Source: CAVRXQ01 sp963831155
Lineage (GTDB): Bacteria; Actinomycetota; Acidimicrobiia; Acidimicrobiales; Bog-793
Assembly: GCA_963831155.1 (NCBI GenBank)
Contig: CAWHOY010000008.1
Location: 62,001 to 126,000, forward strand
Direction: 5' to 3'
Length of the DNA stretch: 64,000 nucleotides
The notes under the pieces are model-generated. The model was not told the origin of the DNA. It ran no database searches and worked only from the letters and a program-made list of their open reading frames with translations. This document shows, in pieces, positions 35,549 to 43,884 of this stretch (the stretch's first letter is position 1; each line of letters opens with the position of its first letter). A program made the translations under genes and the position numbers.

Positions 35549-35989
35549 TCAGTCGACCGCGACCGTCCTCCACGCGATGCGTTCCTTGTCGAGGACATTC
35601 GGTAGCACTCCGCTTGTGGTCTCGCGCGATAACAAGAGTCGTGCGCTGAGGATCTTTGCAGCCGCGACAGCTTCAAGGTTCAACAGATTGAGGTGAGGAT
35701 GTCGGCGCGCGGTGTCGACCATCATCGGCACCGTCGGACGGGGATCCGGCAAGGAAATATCGTCCCGCAGCTCGAGCAAACTCAAGGTGGCACGCTCCTG
35801 GTCGGCCCTATCGAGATCCTCGAACGGCCCCGAGAGGTGTCCACCTGCCCCGAGCAGCGCCGCCCGACATGCGCGGTAGTACCAGTAGGTCGTCGTGAAG
35901 AGTTTGGCTCGGCGCTTGTCGAGCCCGACCAATAGCTCCTCGATCAACAGCCTGTCGTCGAGAATGACGACAGAAGAGCGCGGAGGCAC
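35549..35989 (-). CDS. PIN-like toxin candidate of an AbrB-linked TA pair
   Basis: A 146-residue protein (GTG start) directly after an AbrB-type antitoxin gene (8 bp). It begins VVILDDRLLIEELLVGLDKR, in which the Asp-containing first strand resembles a PIN nuclease, then TTTYWYYRACRAALLGAGGHLSGPFEDLD and ends with a helical region. Typical PIN acidic quartet positions are not all certain, so RNase activity is inferred from the pair context only. Antitoxin-first order and tight spacing fit a type II module. Confidence 0.6.
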   Translation of the reverse strand: MPPRSSVVILDDRLLIEELLVGLDKRRAKLFTTTYWYYRACRAALLGAGGHLSGPFEDLDRADQERATLSLLELRDDISLPDPRPTVPMMVDTARRHPHLNLLNLEAVAAAKILSARLLLSRETTSGVLPNVLDKERIAWRTVAVD

Positions 35990-35997
35990 GCTGCGCG

Positions 35998-36237
35998 CTA
36001 CTGATCAGCGAGATCGGGATCGTCTATTGCGGCAAGACCCTTTGAGTAACGACCCTGAAGTACCCGTCGCAGTTCGCGACGCGCGACTTGCACCCCACCT
36101 GGGATGACGAGGGCAGCATCACCAAGATCAATGATCCCGATCTCTCCGCCCTCTTCGATACCCCACCGGTGGCGAAGGTCGGCGGGAAGACTCGTCTGGC
36201 CGCGATGCGAAACCCGAGCGTTCGTGATGGCTGGCAT
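35998..36237 (-). CDS. AbrB/MazE/SpoVT-type antitoxin-like DNA-binding protein
   Basis: A 79-residue protein with a swapped-hairpin AbrB domain: TNARVSHRGQTSLPADLRHRWGIEEGGEIGIIDLGDAALVIPGG in pieces. It would bind its own promoter and neutralise the partner toxin. The upstream DNA has an inverted repeat ttgta/tacaa (about 36244-36267), a possible operator. The C-terminal tail (RVLQGRYSKGLAAIDDPDLADQ region) is probably the toxin-binding part. ATG start. Confidence 0.8.
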   Translation of the reverse strand: MPAITNARVSHRGQTSLPADLRHRWGIEEGGEIGIIDLGDAALVIPGGVQVARRELRRVLQGRYSKGLAAIDDPDLADQ

Positions 36238-36280
36238 GCTGCATTGTAACTATGCCCGTGCTACAAGGCGGTCGGGGGTA

Positions 36281-39049
36281 TTATCGCGAGCCGCTCCCCA
36301 CGATTTCTTGTACGGACCCGGACGTCTGATCGGCGGCGGAGCGGAGATCGAGGTCTGGCGCCTCGCGTTTCCACGTCGCGAGGAACTCGACAAGCGCCTC
36401 AGGTCGCATCGGCTTCGCGAACAGGTAACCCTGACCGATGTGGCAACCGGCGGAGCGAAGCGCCGACAGTTGCGATCGTGTCTCCACTCCCTCGGCGATC
36501 GGCGCAATTCCGAGCTCTCTGCCGAGATCGACGAGTGACCGAACAAGAATGGCGGCCTCGTCGGAATGATCGATGTCTCCGACAAAGCTTCGATCGATCT
36601 TCAGAATGTCGATCGGGAACTTCCGCAAGTAGGCGAGAGCCGAGTACCCGGTACCGAAATCGTCGATTGCGACTCGCAGTCCGAGCGACTTCAACGACTT
36701 GAGCGTGGCCGCGACGGTCTCGGGCTCAACGAGAAGCGCGGTCTCTGTGAGCTCGATGACAAGGAGGGCCGGATCGAGACCAGACGTTGCGAGCACTTGC
36801 CCGACGTCCGCGACGAAGCGGTCGCTTCGTAGCTGGTGCGCGGAGACGTTGACGCTCATGCTGAGGGGCATGCTGTCTCGTTGCAAACGCGAGCCGTGCA
36901 CGCACGCTTGGTTGAGCACCCAACGCCCGACATCGACGATCATTCCCCGATCCTCCAAGAGCGGAATGAAATCCTCTGGACCGATTACGCCGCGGGTCGG
37001 GTGTTGCCAACGCAGCAGGGCCTCGACACCGAGCGGTGCCAGTGTGTCGAGATCGATGATCGGCTGAAAGACGAGGAAAAACTCTCCCCGTACCAGTGCG
37101 TCGCTCAAGTCGTATTCGAGTTCGACCTTCTTTGCAGCGAGTTCGTACATCTCGGGTTCGAACACCACGAAACAGTTCTTTCCCGACGCCTTCGCTCGGT
37201 AGAGCGCGAGATCGGCGTCGCGAAGTGGGTCTGAGGGTGGGCCGAAGCCGGTGACCGCGACACCGATGCTCACTCCGACGCTGAGTGTCCTGCCCGGTGC
37301 TCCATCGATCTCGAACGGTTCAACCATCGCATCGAGCACGCGTTGAGCGATCAGGGTGGCGGTCTCGGTCCCATTCGGTATCTCGGCGAGCACGACGAAC
37401 TCGTCGCCACCGACGCGGCCGACCGTGTCGTGCCCCTTGACAACTCTGTCGAGGCGTCGAGCGACGGCCTGCAGGAGTTCATCGCCGGCGCCGTGGCCAA
37501 GGCTGTCGTTCACATCCTTGAAGTTGTCGACGTCGATGTACAGCACGGCGATCTCGCTTTGATGCCGTCGCGCGGCGGTCGGCATTTGGGCCAGTCGGTC
37601 GTTGATGAGGGCGCGATTCGGGAGTCCGGTAAGCGCGTCGTGGAGCGCCTGGTGTCTCAGTTCGTCCTCGAGGCGAGCTTTCTCGGTGATGTCGTGCAAG
37701 ACGAGGACGAGACCTGTCACTGCGGGATCATCGAGGAGGTTCGTCGTGACGCCGATCATGTGAATCGTGTCGCCATCGGCGCCGCGCAATCGCATCTCCG
37801 ACCGGGTGTCCGAGGAGGGGTTGGCACTCGCGCGTTCAAAGCTCGCCTGGACGATCGGTTGGTCCTCTTCGAGCACGAACTGACGCAAGGTACGTCCGTC
37901 GATGGCGATGTCGACCGACAATCCGAGGAGACGGAGGAGCGGGGGACTGATGTAGGTCGGTTCCAACTCGCGGTCGAGTACGACGACGTAGTCGGAGACT
38001 CGTTCGACGAGCGCCTGAAAGTATCGTCCCTGTCGGTCTTTTTCGATCGATGACCAGAGCAGGCACGCGAGAACGAGAATCACGGCGGCGGCGACGAATC
38101 CGACTGCTCCTTTCGCGATGTCGCTTTCGCGACCGAGCGAGGCGACCATCAACGCGAACGTGACGGCGAAGGTGACGTAGGGAAGGAAGGAGAAGCCCTC
38201 GTGGTCGAGCTTCGGCGGGTCCGTTGTGAGCCCATTGTTTGTCGTTCTCCAGAATTCGTTCGCGCTCACCCCGACGAGCGCGATGGAGACCATCCAGCCG
38301 GTGTCGATCGGATCCCCACCGATGTAGGAGTTGGTCAGCAGTAGGCGGCCATAGATGAGGTCAGTCACGACGAACACCATCAGGCTGGCGGAGAACAAGT
38401 AGAGGACGCGGCCTTCGAATACCGAGCTCTTGCCGATGAGAAGGAGTGTCACGCAGAACAGCAGTAGGAGGTCGCCGCATGGATAGGCGATCGTCACCAG
38501 GCGTGAAAACAGATCCCCGGGAGTGTCAGCGTCTGGCGCGAGGATCACGAACCAGACGACTGCCGCCGATCCAACGAGCAAGGTCGATCCATACAGCCCA
38601 GCGCGGATTGTCGCAGCGCGCGTTCGGGCGGCGCGAGGGAACTGCATGATCCCTGCGAGCGCTAGCGGGTAAAAGATGAGGTAGAAGAGATCAGAAACAG
38701 ACGGGAATGGGTAAGGCACTGCTCGGAGGATCACTTCATAGACGAACTGGACGACATCTCCTATTAAGTAGGAGAGCATGCCCGCCCCTATCAGCCACCA
38801 TGCACGTCGGACGCGACGGTCGAGATCACCGCGTCGCGCGACGCGCCAGCAAAGCAGCACGACGATGAAGTTGACGGGCCAATATGCCGCGTCGCCGATT
38901 GCCTGTTGGTGGGCGGGGCATCCCCAGCGAAAGATCTGCCAGGCGCCGTACGCGACGAGGAAGATTCCGATCGCGATGACGACTCGCGATCCGCGGTCAG
39001 CACTCCATTTGCGGAGCGCGTCCTTTGTGGCCGCCATTTGCCCGATCAT
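36281..39049 (-). CDS. Membrane PAS-GGDEF-EAL protein (c-di-GMP cyclase/phosphodiesterase)
   Basis: A 922-residue protein. Residues 20-330 hold eight to nine membrane helices, followed by a PAS domain (about 345-460, ending LHDITEKARLEDEL). The GGDEF domain starts at HDALTGLPNRALINDRL (470) and has the intact active loop RVGGDEF (545-551). The EAL domain has VEALLRWQHP, ENVS-like SVNVSAHQL, IDDFGTGYSALAYLRKFPIDILKIDRSFV in pieces and AEGVETRSQ. Both catalytic motifs look active, so the net output (synthesis or breakdown of c-di-GMP) depends on signals. It lies close to the HD-GYP protein, another c-di-GMP enzyme. Confidence 0.93.
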   Translation of the reverse strand: MIGQMAATKDALRKWSADRGSRVVIAIGIFLVAYGAWQIFRWGCPAHQQAIGDAAYWPVNFIVVLLCWRVARRGDLDRRVRRAWWLIGAGMLSYLIGDVVQFVYEVILRAVPYPFPSVSDLFYLIFYPLALAGIMQFPRAARTRAATIRAGLYGSTLLVGSAAVVWFVILAPDADTPGDLFSRLVTIAYPCGDLLLLFCVTLLLIGKSSVFEGRVLYLFSASLMVFVVTDLIYGRLLLTNSYIGGDPIDTGWMVSIALVGVSANEFWRTTNNGLTTDPPKLDHEGFSFLPYVTFAVTFALMVASLGRESDIAKGAVGFVAAAVILVLACLLWSSIEKDRQGRYFQALVERVSDYVVVLDRELEPTYISPPLLRLLGLSVDIAIDGRTLRQFVLEEDQPIVQASFERASANPSSDTRSEMRLRGADGDTIHMIGVTTNLLDDPAVTGLVLVLHDITEKARLEDELRHQALHDALTGLPNRALINDRLAQMPTAARRHQSEIAVLYIDVDNFKDVNDSLGHGAGDELLQAVARRLDRVVKGHDTVGRVGGDEFVVLAEIPNGTETATLIAQRVLDAMVEPFEIDGAPGRTLSVGVSIGVAVTGFGPPSDPLRDADLALYRAKASGKNCFVVFEPEMYELAAKKVELEYDLSDALVRGEFFLVFQPIIDLDTLAPLGVEALLRWQHPTRGVIGPEDFIPLLEDRGMIVDVGRWVLNQACVHGSRLQRDSMPLSMSVNVSAHQLRSDRFVADVGQVLATSGLDPALLVIELTETALLVEPETVAATLKSLKSLGLRVAIDDFGTGYSALAYLRKFPIDILKIDRSFVGDIDHSDEAAILVRSLVDLGRELGIAPIAEGVETRSQLSALRSAGCHIGQGYLFAKPMRPEALVEFLATWKREAPDLDLRSAADQTSGSVQEIVGSGSR

Positions 39050-39326
39050 GTGTACTGACCTGACGGAAGAAGTGGCCTTTTCTTAAGCCTCGAACCAGCG
39101 ATTGATGGCATGCATGTCAAAAATTGCCTTAGACCGGCGTCACTCCAGTGCCACACGGCTGGCGCATCTATGGCTCAAATTGGCTACGTGGTTAGTGGTT
39201 GTCACGCGCTATTCGCGATCGGGGGCCAGATTCGTAGACAGGTCATTTTGTGTCCTCGAACCGGTGGCGCCTTTCAGGCCGAAAATCGGCCATTAGTCAT
39301 TTTTCGCGTTCTGACCTTCACCCTGG
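39050..39326. other. Divergent promoter region with a small hairpin
   Basis: 277 bp between the GGDEF-EAL start (-) and the G1 peptidase start (+). A perfect 6-bp stem ggccga-aaa-tcggcc lies at 39277-39291 and is followed by a T-rich stretch (attagtcattttt), so it could act as an attenuator or terminator before the peptidase gene. Open frames across it show no protein likeness. Confidence 0.4.
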
Positions 39327-40352
39327 GTGAGACTGACGCTGGTGCGGCGGAGATCCGGTTGTGACGCGATCACGTTGGCAGTTACATGTGCCCTTCTCGC
39401 CGCGATCGGAATCACCGTTGTACTGAGCGGATCACCTCGTTCGATCGGTATTTCGGCGGCAAAATACGTGCTTCCCAATCCGCGTAGTCACTGCCGTGCG
39501 GACTTTCACAAAAAACTCAGAACGACCGTCCGTGACGAACGGGTCGAGATCAAAGGTCGATGGGTGATCGAGAAGATGAAAGTTCGGTACGGCGAATGTC
39601 TGAACTCACCGCCGAGCGCGAAGAGTTCGACAGTTCCGTCGGCGTCAACCGCGACAACTGCGACTACCGCGACAACCGCGACAACCGCGACAACCACGAC
39701 AACCGCGACAACCACGACGGCCACACCGAGCTGCGTGTCGACGACCACCACGACTCCGCCTAGCGACGACGTTTTCGATCCTGTGATGACGAGCCAGTGG
39801 GCGGGTTACTTTGAGACACCCGGCCCTGTTTGCTCGGTGAGCGCGACGTGGGTGGTACCAAGTCTCGCTTGCTCGGGCACAGAAACGCTCTCGTCAACGT
39901 GGGTCGGCGTCGGCGGTCTGACCGGTGACGTGCTGTTGCAAACCGGAATGTATGACGATTGCGTCGGCGGCGCGGCATGGAACGGTGCCTTCGCAGAGGA
40001 GTACCCCGGAGGAATTGCCAATTTCGATCTGGCCATCCGGCCGGGTGACACTGTCCAGGCCACAGTGAGCGATGGGTCGGCGGGGTGGCAAGCGGAAGTG
40101 GCTGACCTGACGACCGGGCAGGCCGAGTCGATTGCAGCGGCCGGTTACCAGGGCGGTGGCTCTGCGGAATGGATGGCGGAGGCATACGGAACGCCCGGTA
40201 ATGTCCCGATGTCTGACATCGGCGCCGAGCAATTGAGCGACTTCACCGTCGACGGCGCGGCCGCTTCGATTCCCGAATCAGACGTTTGGGAGATGCCAGC
40301 TGTCTCTCCGAGTGATCCGGCGACAGGTATCTATCGTCTGACGTACGGGTGA
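39327..40352 (+). CDS. Secreted glutamic (G1/eqolisin) peptidase
   Basis: A 341-residue protein with an N-terminal signal/anchor (about residues 12-36), an unclear basic region, then a Thr/Ala-rich linker (about 103-145) and a G1 domain. Landmarks are SQWAGYFETPGPVCSVSATW, STWVGVGG, LLQTGMYDDC with the catalytic Gln (about 205), and SAEWMAEAYG with the catalytic Glu (about 285), matching Gln53 and Glu136 of scytalidoglutamic peptidase. These enzymes work at acid pH. GTG start. The linker is encoded by 9-bp repeats. Confidence 0.87.
   Translation: MRLTLVRRRSGCDAITLAVTCALLAAIGITVVLSGSPRSIGISAAKYVLPNPRSHCRADFHKKLRTTVRDERVEIKGRWVIEKMKVRYGECLNSPPSAKSSTVPSASTATTATTATTATTATTTTTATTTTATPSCVSTTTTTPPSDDVFDPVMTSQWAGYFETPGPVCSVSATWVVPSLACSGTETLSSTWVGVGGLTGDVLLQTGMYDDCVGGAAWNGAFAEEYPGGIANFDLAIRPGDTVQATVSDGSAGWQAEVADLTTGQAESIAAAGYQGGGSAEWMAEAYGTPGNVPMSDIGAEQLSDFTVDGAAASIPESDVWEMPAVSPSDPATGIYRLTYG
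39647..39720 (+). repeat. 9-bp tandem repeats in the peptidase linker
   Basis: About eight imperfect copies of cgacaaccg, encoding Thr-Ala-Thr / Thr-Thr-Thr runs between the signal anchor and the catalytic domain. In frame, so copy changes alter linker length only. Confidence 0.75.
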
Positions 40353-40388
40353 GTCACCGCACTCGCCATCGCGGGTGATCCCGAGACG

Positions 40389-40859
40389 TCAGTTTCGATC
40401 AAGAGGATCCATCGCTGCGAACGCGGTGCGAAGTTCGGCATTCAAGTTCCGCGCGGACGACGTCGCATAGAGCGGTCCGGTGCCGTCGGTCAGGAGCACC
40501 CGGATCATCGCCACCCCACGCACGTCGATCGGTCCCATAGCGCGGAGACGGTCGATCAGCGCTTTCAGCTCCCCGCGGTCGTCGAAGACTCGACCGCGAG
40601 CGAGAGGAACCCGAGAGCGAACCGTGGCCGGCGACCCTGCGGCATCGACGATTCGCGCCAGACATCGGGCCAGAAGCTGACGTTGCGAGGGTCGGACGAG
40701 CCTCTCGGCGTGGAGAGCCAGCGCGAAATTGGAGTCAGGCGCGCACCCGCGAGCGAGTTCGTTGTCCAGCCGCGGTGCTCGCAATCTGACGATGAGCCTG
40801 TCGATGAGATGCACGCGCCGAGTGGCGATGCCAGCGCGGTCGTCCACCAGCACGATCAT
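40389..40859 (-). CDS. Conserved hypothetical protein
   Basis: A 156-residue soluble protein. ATG 40859 has AGGGAG six bases upstream and begins MIVLVDDRAG; the frame is open to 40916. Visible segments are LDNELARGCAPDSNFALALHAERLVRPSQRQLLARCLARIV and VAMIRVLLTDGTGPLYATSSARNLNAELRTAFAAMDP in pieces. The pattern (ARGxxPDSxxALALRAxRLVxPxxR...LLTDGTGPLY) is shared by actinobacterial proteins of unknown function. No membrane segment or catalytic motif is apparent. It converges with the G1 peptidase gene. Confidence 0.75.
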   Translation of the reverse strand: MIVLVDDRAGIATRRVHLIDRLIVRLRAPRLDNELARGCAPDSNFALALHAERLVRPSQRQLLARCLARIVDAAGSPATVRSRVPLARGRVFDDRGELKALIDRLRAMGPIDVRGVAMIRVLLTDGTGPLYATSSARNLNAELRTAFAAMDPLDRN

Positions 40860-40980
40860 GGCGTCTCCCTTCTTGGCTCGGGTTTGTACGTCTAGACGTC
40901 CGTGACCAGTAAGCACATCTAACCAGTCATGTCGAGACCAGTCAAGTGCGCTTGGTGGTCATGCCGGATACTCTGGAGCG

Positions 40981-41622
40981 ATGACCGAGCCGCCGTCTTG
41001 GGTGCCCGCAGAGGAGTCGAAGCCGGCGCCAATGCCACTTTTGTTGGTGCAGTCGTTCGTGAATACCTGGGAAGGTGACTCGGAAACGGACCTGCTCGCC
41101 GAACCCGCGTCCGCCCGGCCATGGCTATCAGATGCCGGGCTGCTCTCGGGACGCGGCTGCCTAAGCGATGGCGACTTGGCGCAGGCACGGGAGGTGCGCG
41201 AGAGCATTCGCTCGCTTCTGGTTCAAAATGGCGGTGGAGCGCCCCCCGCGCCGAGCGAGCTCAAAGCGCTGAACGAGCTGGCCGGCTCGAGCCGCCTGCA
41301 GACCAAGGTCGCTGCGTCGGGCGACATAGAGCTTCAACCCGAGGAAGATCATCGTCGGATCGCACTCGGTACCCTCCTCGTGATCGTTCGCGACGCGCAG
41401 CGCGACGGCAGCTGGAAGCGTTTGAAGGCTTGCCACAACGCCGATTGCCGCTGGGCGTTCTACGACCGGTCTCACGCTGGAAGGGGGACCTGGTGCGACA
41501 TGGCCGTCTGTGGCAATCGAATCAAGAACCGGAAACTCCGGTCTCGACAAAAGCCCGGCGCGTCGAGGATCCATCGTTCAGTGGGGTCGAGCGAAGTTGC
41601 CGTGCATGGCACGATGGAATAA
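40981..41622 (+). CDS. CGNR zinc-finger domain protein
   Basis: A 213-residue protein with an N-terminal ABATE-like region (PLLLVQSFVNTWEG ... LLQTKV) and the C-terminal CGNR zinc finger CHNADCRWAFYDRSHAGRGTWCDMAVCGNRIKNR in pieces: Cys pairs and the CGNR box intact. These proteins are putative DNA-binding regulators, often stress linked. The ATG has GGAG close upstream. It is monocistronic and divergent from the conserved hypothetical gene. Its target is unknown. Confidence 0.87.
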   Translation: MTEPPSWVPAEESKPAPMPLLLVQSFVNTWEGDSETDLLAEPASARPWLSDAGLLSGRGCLSDGDLAQAREVRESIRSLLVQNGGGAPPAPSELKALNELAGSSRLQTKVAASGDIELQPEEDHRRIALGTLLVIVRDAQRDGSWKRLKACHNADCRWAFYDRSHAGRGTWCDMAVCGNRIKNRKLRSRQKPGASRIHRSVGSSEVAVHGTME

Positions 41623-41775
41623 GAGGCGCTGCACCCTTTCCCCCAGGTCCTGATTGCACGAGGCCGACCAATGCTTTCCCAGTTTCGTCCACGCCGTCGG
41701 TCAAGAATTCGACGATCAGTTGTGGCCGAATCCAACATGGGGTTCTGAACCCGCACGAACATTCAAGGAGACAAA

Positions 41776-42173
41776 TTGGTACTCATGCCCAAGAAGTCGA
41801 CCGCCAAGGGGCCGACGGAATGGTTCACCGGAGATGTCTGGATGGACGTCATCGCCAGGGGTGAAGAACCTTCGCGCGTGCGCGTGAGCGCCTTTCACTT
41901 TTCGCCATCGGCCCACACCGCTTGGCACTCCCACGTCCTTGGACAGACGCTCTACGTCATCGAGGGCGAGGGGCGCGTGCAATCCCGAGGTCAAGACGTC
42001 GTCGAGATCCGCGCCGGCGACGTCGTCTACACGCCGCCCGACGAGGAGCATCGGCATGGCGAGCTCCTGACCACTTTATGATGCACCTCTCCATCACCGA
42101 GGGCGTTGGCGATTCGGGGAGACCTGAGACGGTTTGGGGTGCGCACGTGACCGACGGCGAATACCTCGGATAG
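41776..42173 (+). pseudogene. Cupin domain protein, C-terminus disrupted by frameshift
   Basis: AAGGAG at 41765-41770 is five bases before TTG 41776 (ATG 41785 is the other candidate start). The frame codes STAKGPTEWFTGDVW, SAFHFSPSAHTAWHSHVLGQTLYVIEGEGRVQSRGQDVVEIRAGDVVYTPPDEEHRHG in pieces, a single-domain cupin of the mandelonitrile-lyase/YhhW type, then runs into ELLTTL-stop at 42081. One base inserted at about 42062 restores APDHFMMHLSITEG...VTDGEYLG, the normal ending, to 42173. Metal-binding His residues (HSH, and HRHG) are before the break, so the truncated 101-residue form might still fold partly. Confidence 0.78.
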
Positions 42174-42209
42174 GAGTTGGCAGAACATCACAAGGGTGCG
42201 GCGTTCAAA

Positions 42210-42566
42210 TCAAAAAATGACGTAGGCCTTTCGCAGCGTGTCGTGGATTTCCCACGTGCCGCTCCAGCCTTTCGGGAACAGCGCGACATCCCCAGCTTTC
42301 AGGTCGAGCGGGCGACCGCCATCGATCGTTACGGTCATCGATCCTTTCAGGACATGGATGAATTCGTTCGTCTCGAGTAGCCATCGTGACGGTCCGCGCG
42401 TGCACTCCCAGATCCCGGCCTCGTCGTCACCGTCTTGCCAAATCGTGATCCCCGCCGTCTGCATTTCGGGCCCCGTCGCCTCGGCGAGTGGTCCCCAGTC
42501 TTCGAGCTGATCGACATTCGCGGCGCCCGCGAGCGCGACTGTCATCGGCGTAGCTGTGTCGGTCAT
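42210..42566 (-). CDS. Cupin domain protein (EutQ-like cupin_3)
   Basis: A 118-residue protein. ATG 42566 has AAGGAAAT upstream; upstream open frame is not used. Its pattern EFIHVLKGSMTVTIDGGRPLDLKAGDVALFPKGWSGTWEIHDTLRKAYVIF in pieces is the cupin_3 (DUF861) fold, found in small-molecule binding or isomerase-like proteins. It is divergent from the acyl-CoA dehydrogenase across an ACTGAAC-type operator, so likely a regulon member. Function unknown; often linked to amine or sarcosine catabolism (inference). Confidence 0.82.
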   Translation of the reverse strand: MTDTATPMTVALAGAANVDQLEDWGPLAEATGPEMQTAGITIWQDGDDEAGIWECTRGPSRWLLETNEFIHVLKGSMTVTIDGGRPLDLKAGDVALFPKGWSGTWEIHDTLRKAYVIF

Positions 42567-42618
42567 CGCTATTTCCTTCTTTCTCACCCTGAGTTCAGTC
42601 ATGAGGTTCGCATAGGCT

Positions 42619-42638
42619 GAATGAACAGTCAATCAAAC
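42619..42638. promoter_or_regulatory. TetR-type operator candidate (site a)
   Basis: GAATGAACAGTCAATCAAAC in the 106-bp divergent spacer between the cupin_3 gene and the acyl-CoA dehydrogenase. It matches the consensus RACTGAACRNNCARTCAAWC at most positions. A 7-bp hairpin ctccggc/gccggag follows at 42638-42656. Confidence 0.65.
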
Positions 42639-42672
42639 TCCGGCGCTCTGCCGGAGTGTGTGGGGGGTACCG

Positions 42673-43839
42673 ATGTACGGACTTTCGATCGAGGACCTCG
42701 ATGTCCAATCGAGGGCACGTCAACTCGCCGACGCCATTATCCCGAGCGAGGTTGACGCCGAGCTGAACAACGGCGAACTGCCCGATGACGTCGCCGCCTC
42801 CCAGAAAAAACTCGCTCGCGACCTCCGGCTCGTCGCGACGAACATGCCGCAGGAATTCGGCGGCGAGGGTCTTTCAATGCTGCAGCAGGTGCTCGTCCAA
42901 GAACAGATGGGGCGGGTGACGAATGCACTCGGATGGATCGCCGCCACCCCACCGTCGTGGTTTGCTCGTGTGGCGACGCCTGATCAGATCGAGCGCTATA
43001 TCGCTCCGTCGGTCTCAGGTGAGAAAGAGGAGTGTTACGCGATCACCGAGGAGGGTCCGGGCTCCGATCCCGATTCGCTCGAGGCGACGGTGCGCCGCGA
43101 CGGAGACGGCTACGTCATCGACGGTGTGAAGTGGTATGTCACGTCGTACAACACCGCGTCCTACGTGTTCTTTCAAGGAAAGCTCGTGTCCGGTCCGAAT
43201 GCCGGTGAGCATGCGATGGTGATCGTCGATTTGCCATCGCCCGGGGTGCGCGTCGTCCGAGACCCGGAGTACATGCACACAATCAGTCACCGCCACCCGA
43301 TCGTCGCCTTCGAGAACGTGCGCGTACCCGGCGCGAATCTCGTCGGCCGAGAAGGCGAGGGGATGCGTTACGCGCAGGAATGGTTCCGCTACGAACGGAT
43401 CATGGTCGCTGCCCGAAGCCTCGGAGCGACGGAGCGGCTGATCGACGAAAGCACCCGGTTCGCGCGTACCCGGATCGTCCATGATCAACCGATCAGCGCA
43501 CTCGGTGCGGTCCAGGCGCTCCTCGCCGACAGCTTGACCGAGCTGTACGCGACGCGCGCCCTCGTCTACGAATGCGCTCGCGGCGTCGACGAGGAAAGAG
43601 ACGTGAAGATCCAGCACGCGCAGTCGTCGATGGCCAAGCTGTCGGCCTCGGAGCTCGCGGGTCGGGTCGCCGACCGGGCGGTCTCGATTTTCGGGGGGCG
43701 CGGTTACATGCGCGAGAACGTCGCGGAGCGCTTCTTCCGCGAGGTACGCGTCGAACGCATCTGGGAAGGGACGAGCGAGGTGCAGCGGGGCATCATCGCC
43801 GACCAACTCGTGAAACGGGGCCCTTCCGCGCTCGCGTGA
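42673..43839 (+). CDS. Acyl-CoA dehydrogenase family protein
   Basis: A 388-residue flavoprotein. ATG 42673 (MYGLSIEDLD) lies behind a G-rich ribosome site TGGGGGG. The three ACAD domains are clear: PQEFGGEGLSMLQQVLVQEQMG, ITEEGPGSDPDSLEATVRRDGDGYVIDGVKWYVT in pieces, and C-terminal FGGRGYMRENVAERFFREVR with VERIWEGTSEVQRGI containing the catalytic-base Glu region (WEGTSEVQ). The FAD loops are intact. It would oxidise an acyl-CoA, maybe from the ADP-forming ligase (54722), or a dimethyl-type substrate. It is preceded by an operator-like site. Confidence 0.92.
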   Translation: MYGLSIEDLDVQSRARQLADAIIPSEVDAELNNGELPDDVAASQKKLARDLRLVATNMPQEFGGEGLSMLQQVLVQEQMGRVTNALGWIAATPPSWFARVATPDQIERYIAPSVSGEKEECYAITEEGPGSDPDSLEATVRRDGDGYVIDGVKWYVTSYNTASYVFFQGKLVSGPNAGEHAMVIVDLPSPGVRVVRDPEYMHTISHRHPIVAFENVRVPGANLVGREGEGMRYAQEWFRYERIMVAARSLGATERLIDESTRFARTRIVHDQPISALGAVQALLADSLTELYATRALVYECARGVDEERDVKIQHAQSSMAKLSASELAGRVADRAVSIFGGRGYMRENVAERFFREVRVERIWEGTSEVQRGIIADQLVKRGPSALA

Positions 43840-43854
43840 CGGTGCTTCTGGGCG

Positions 43855-43870
43855 GACCCTTTCGAGGGTC
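43855..43870. terminator. Stem-loop between convergent genes
   Basis: gaccct-ttcg-agggtc: a perfect 6-bp stem with a stable UUCG tetraloop, 15 bp past the acyl-CoA dehydrogenase stop and 14 bp before the Rieske gene stop. A T-rich run (ccttttag) follows on the plus strand. Probably a bidirectional terminator. Confidence 0.6.
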
Positions 43871-43884
43871 TGAAAATGGGCCTT

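Noticed and set aside
39050..39326. A c-di-GMP riboswitch upstream of the G1 peptidase or GGDEF gene
   Set aside because: Only a 6-bp hairpin is visible; no GEMM-like conserved core was found by eye.
39110..39364. 84-codon frame overlapping the start of the G1 peptidase
   Set aside because: No ribosome site, no similarity, and it runs into the peptidase gene in a different frame.
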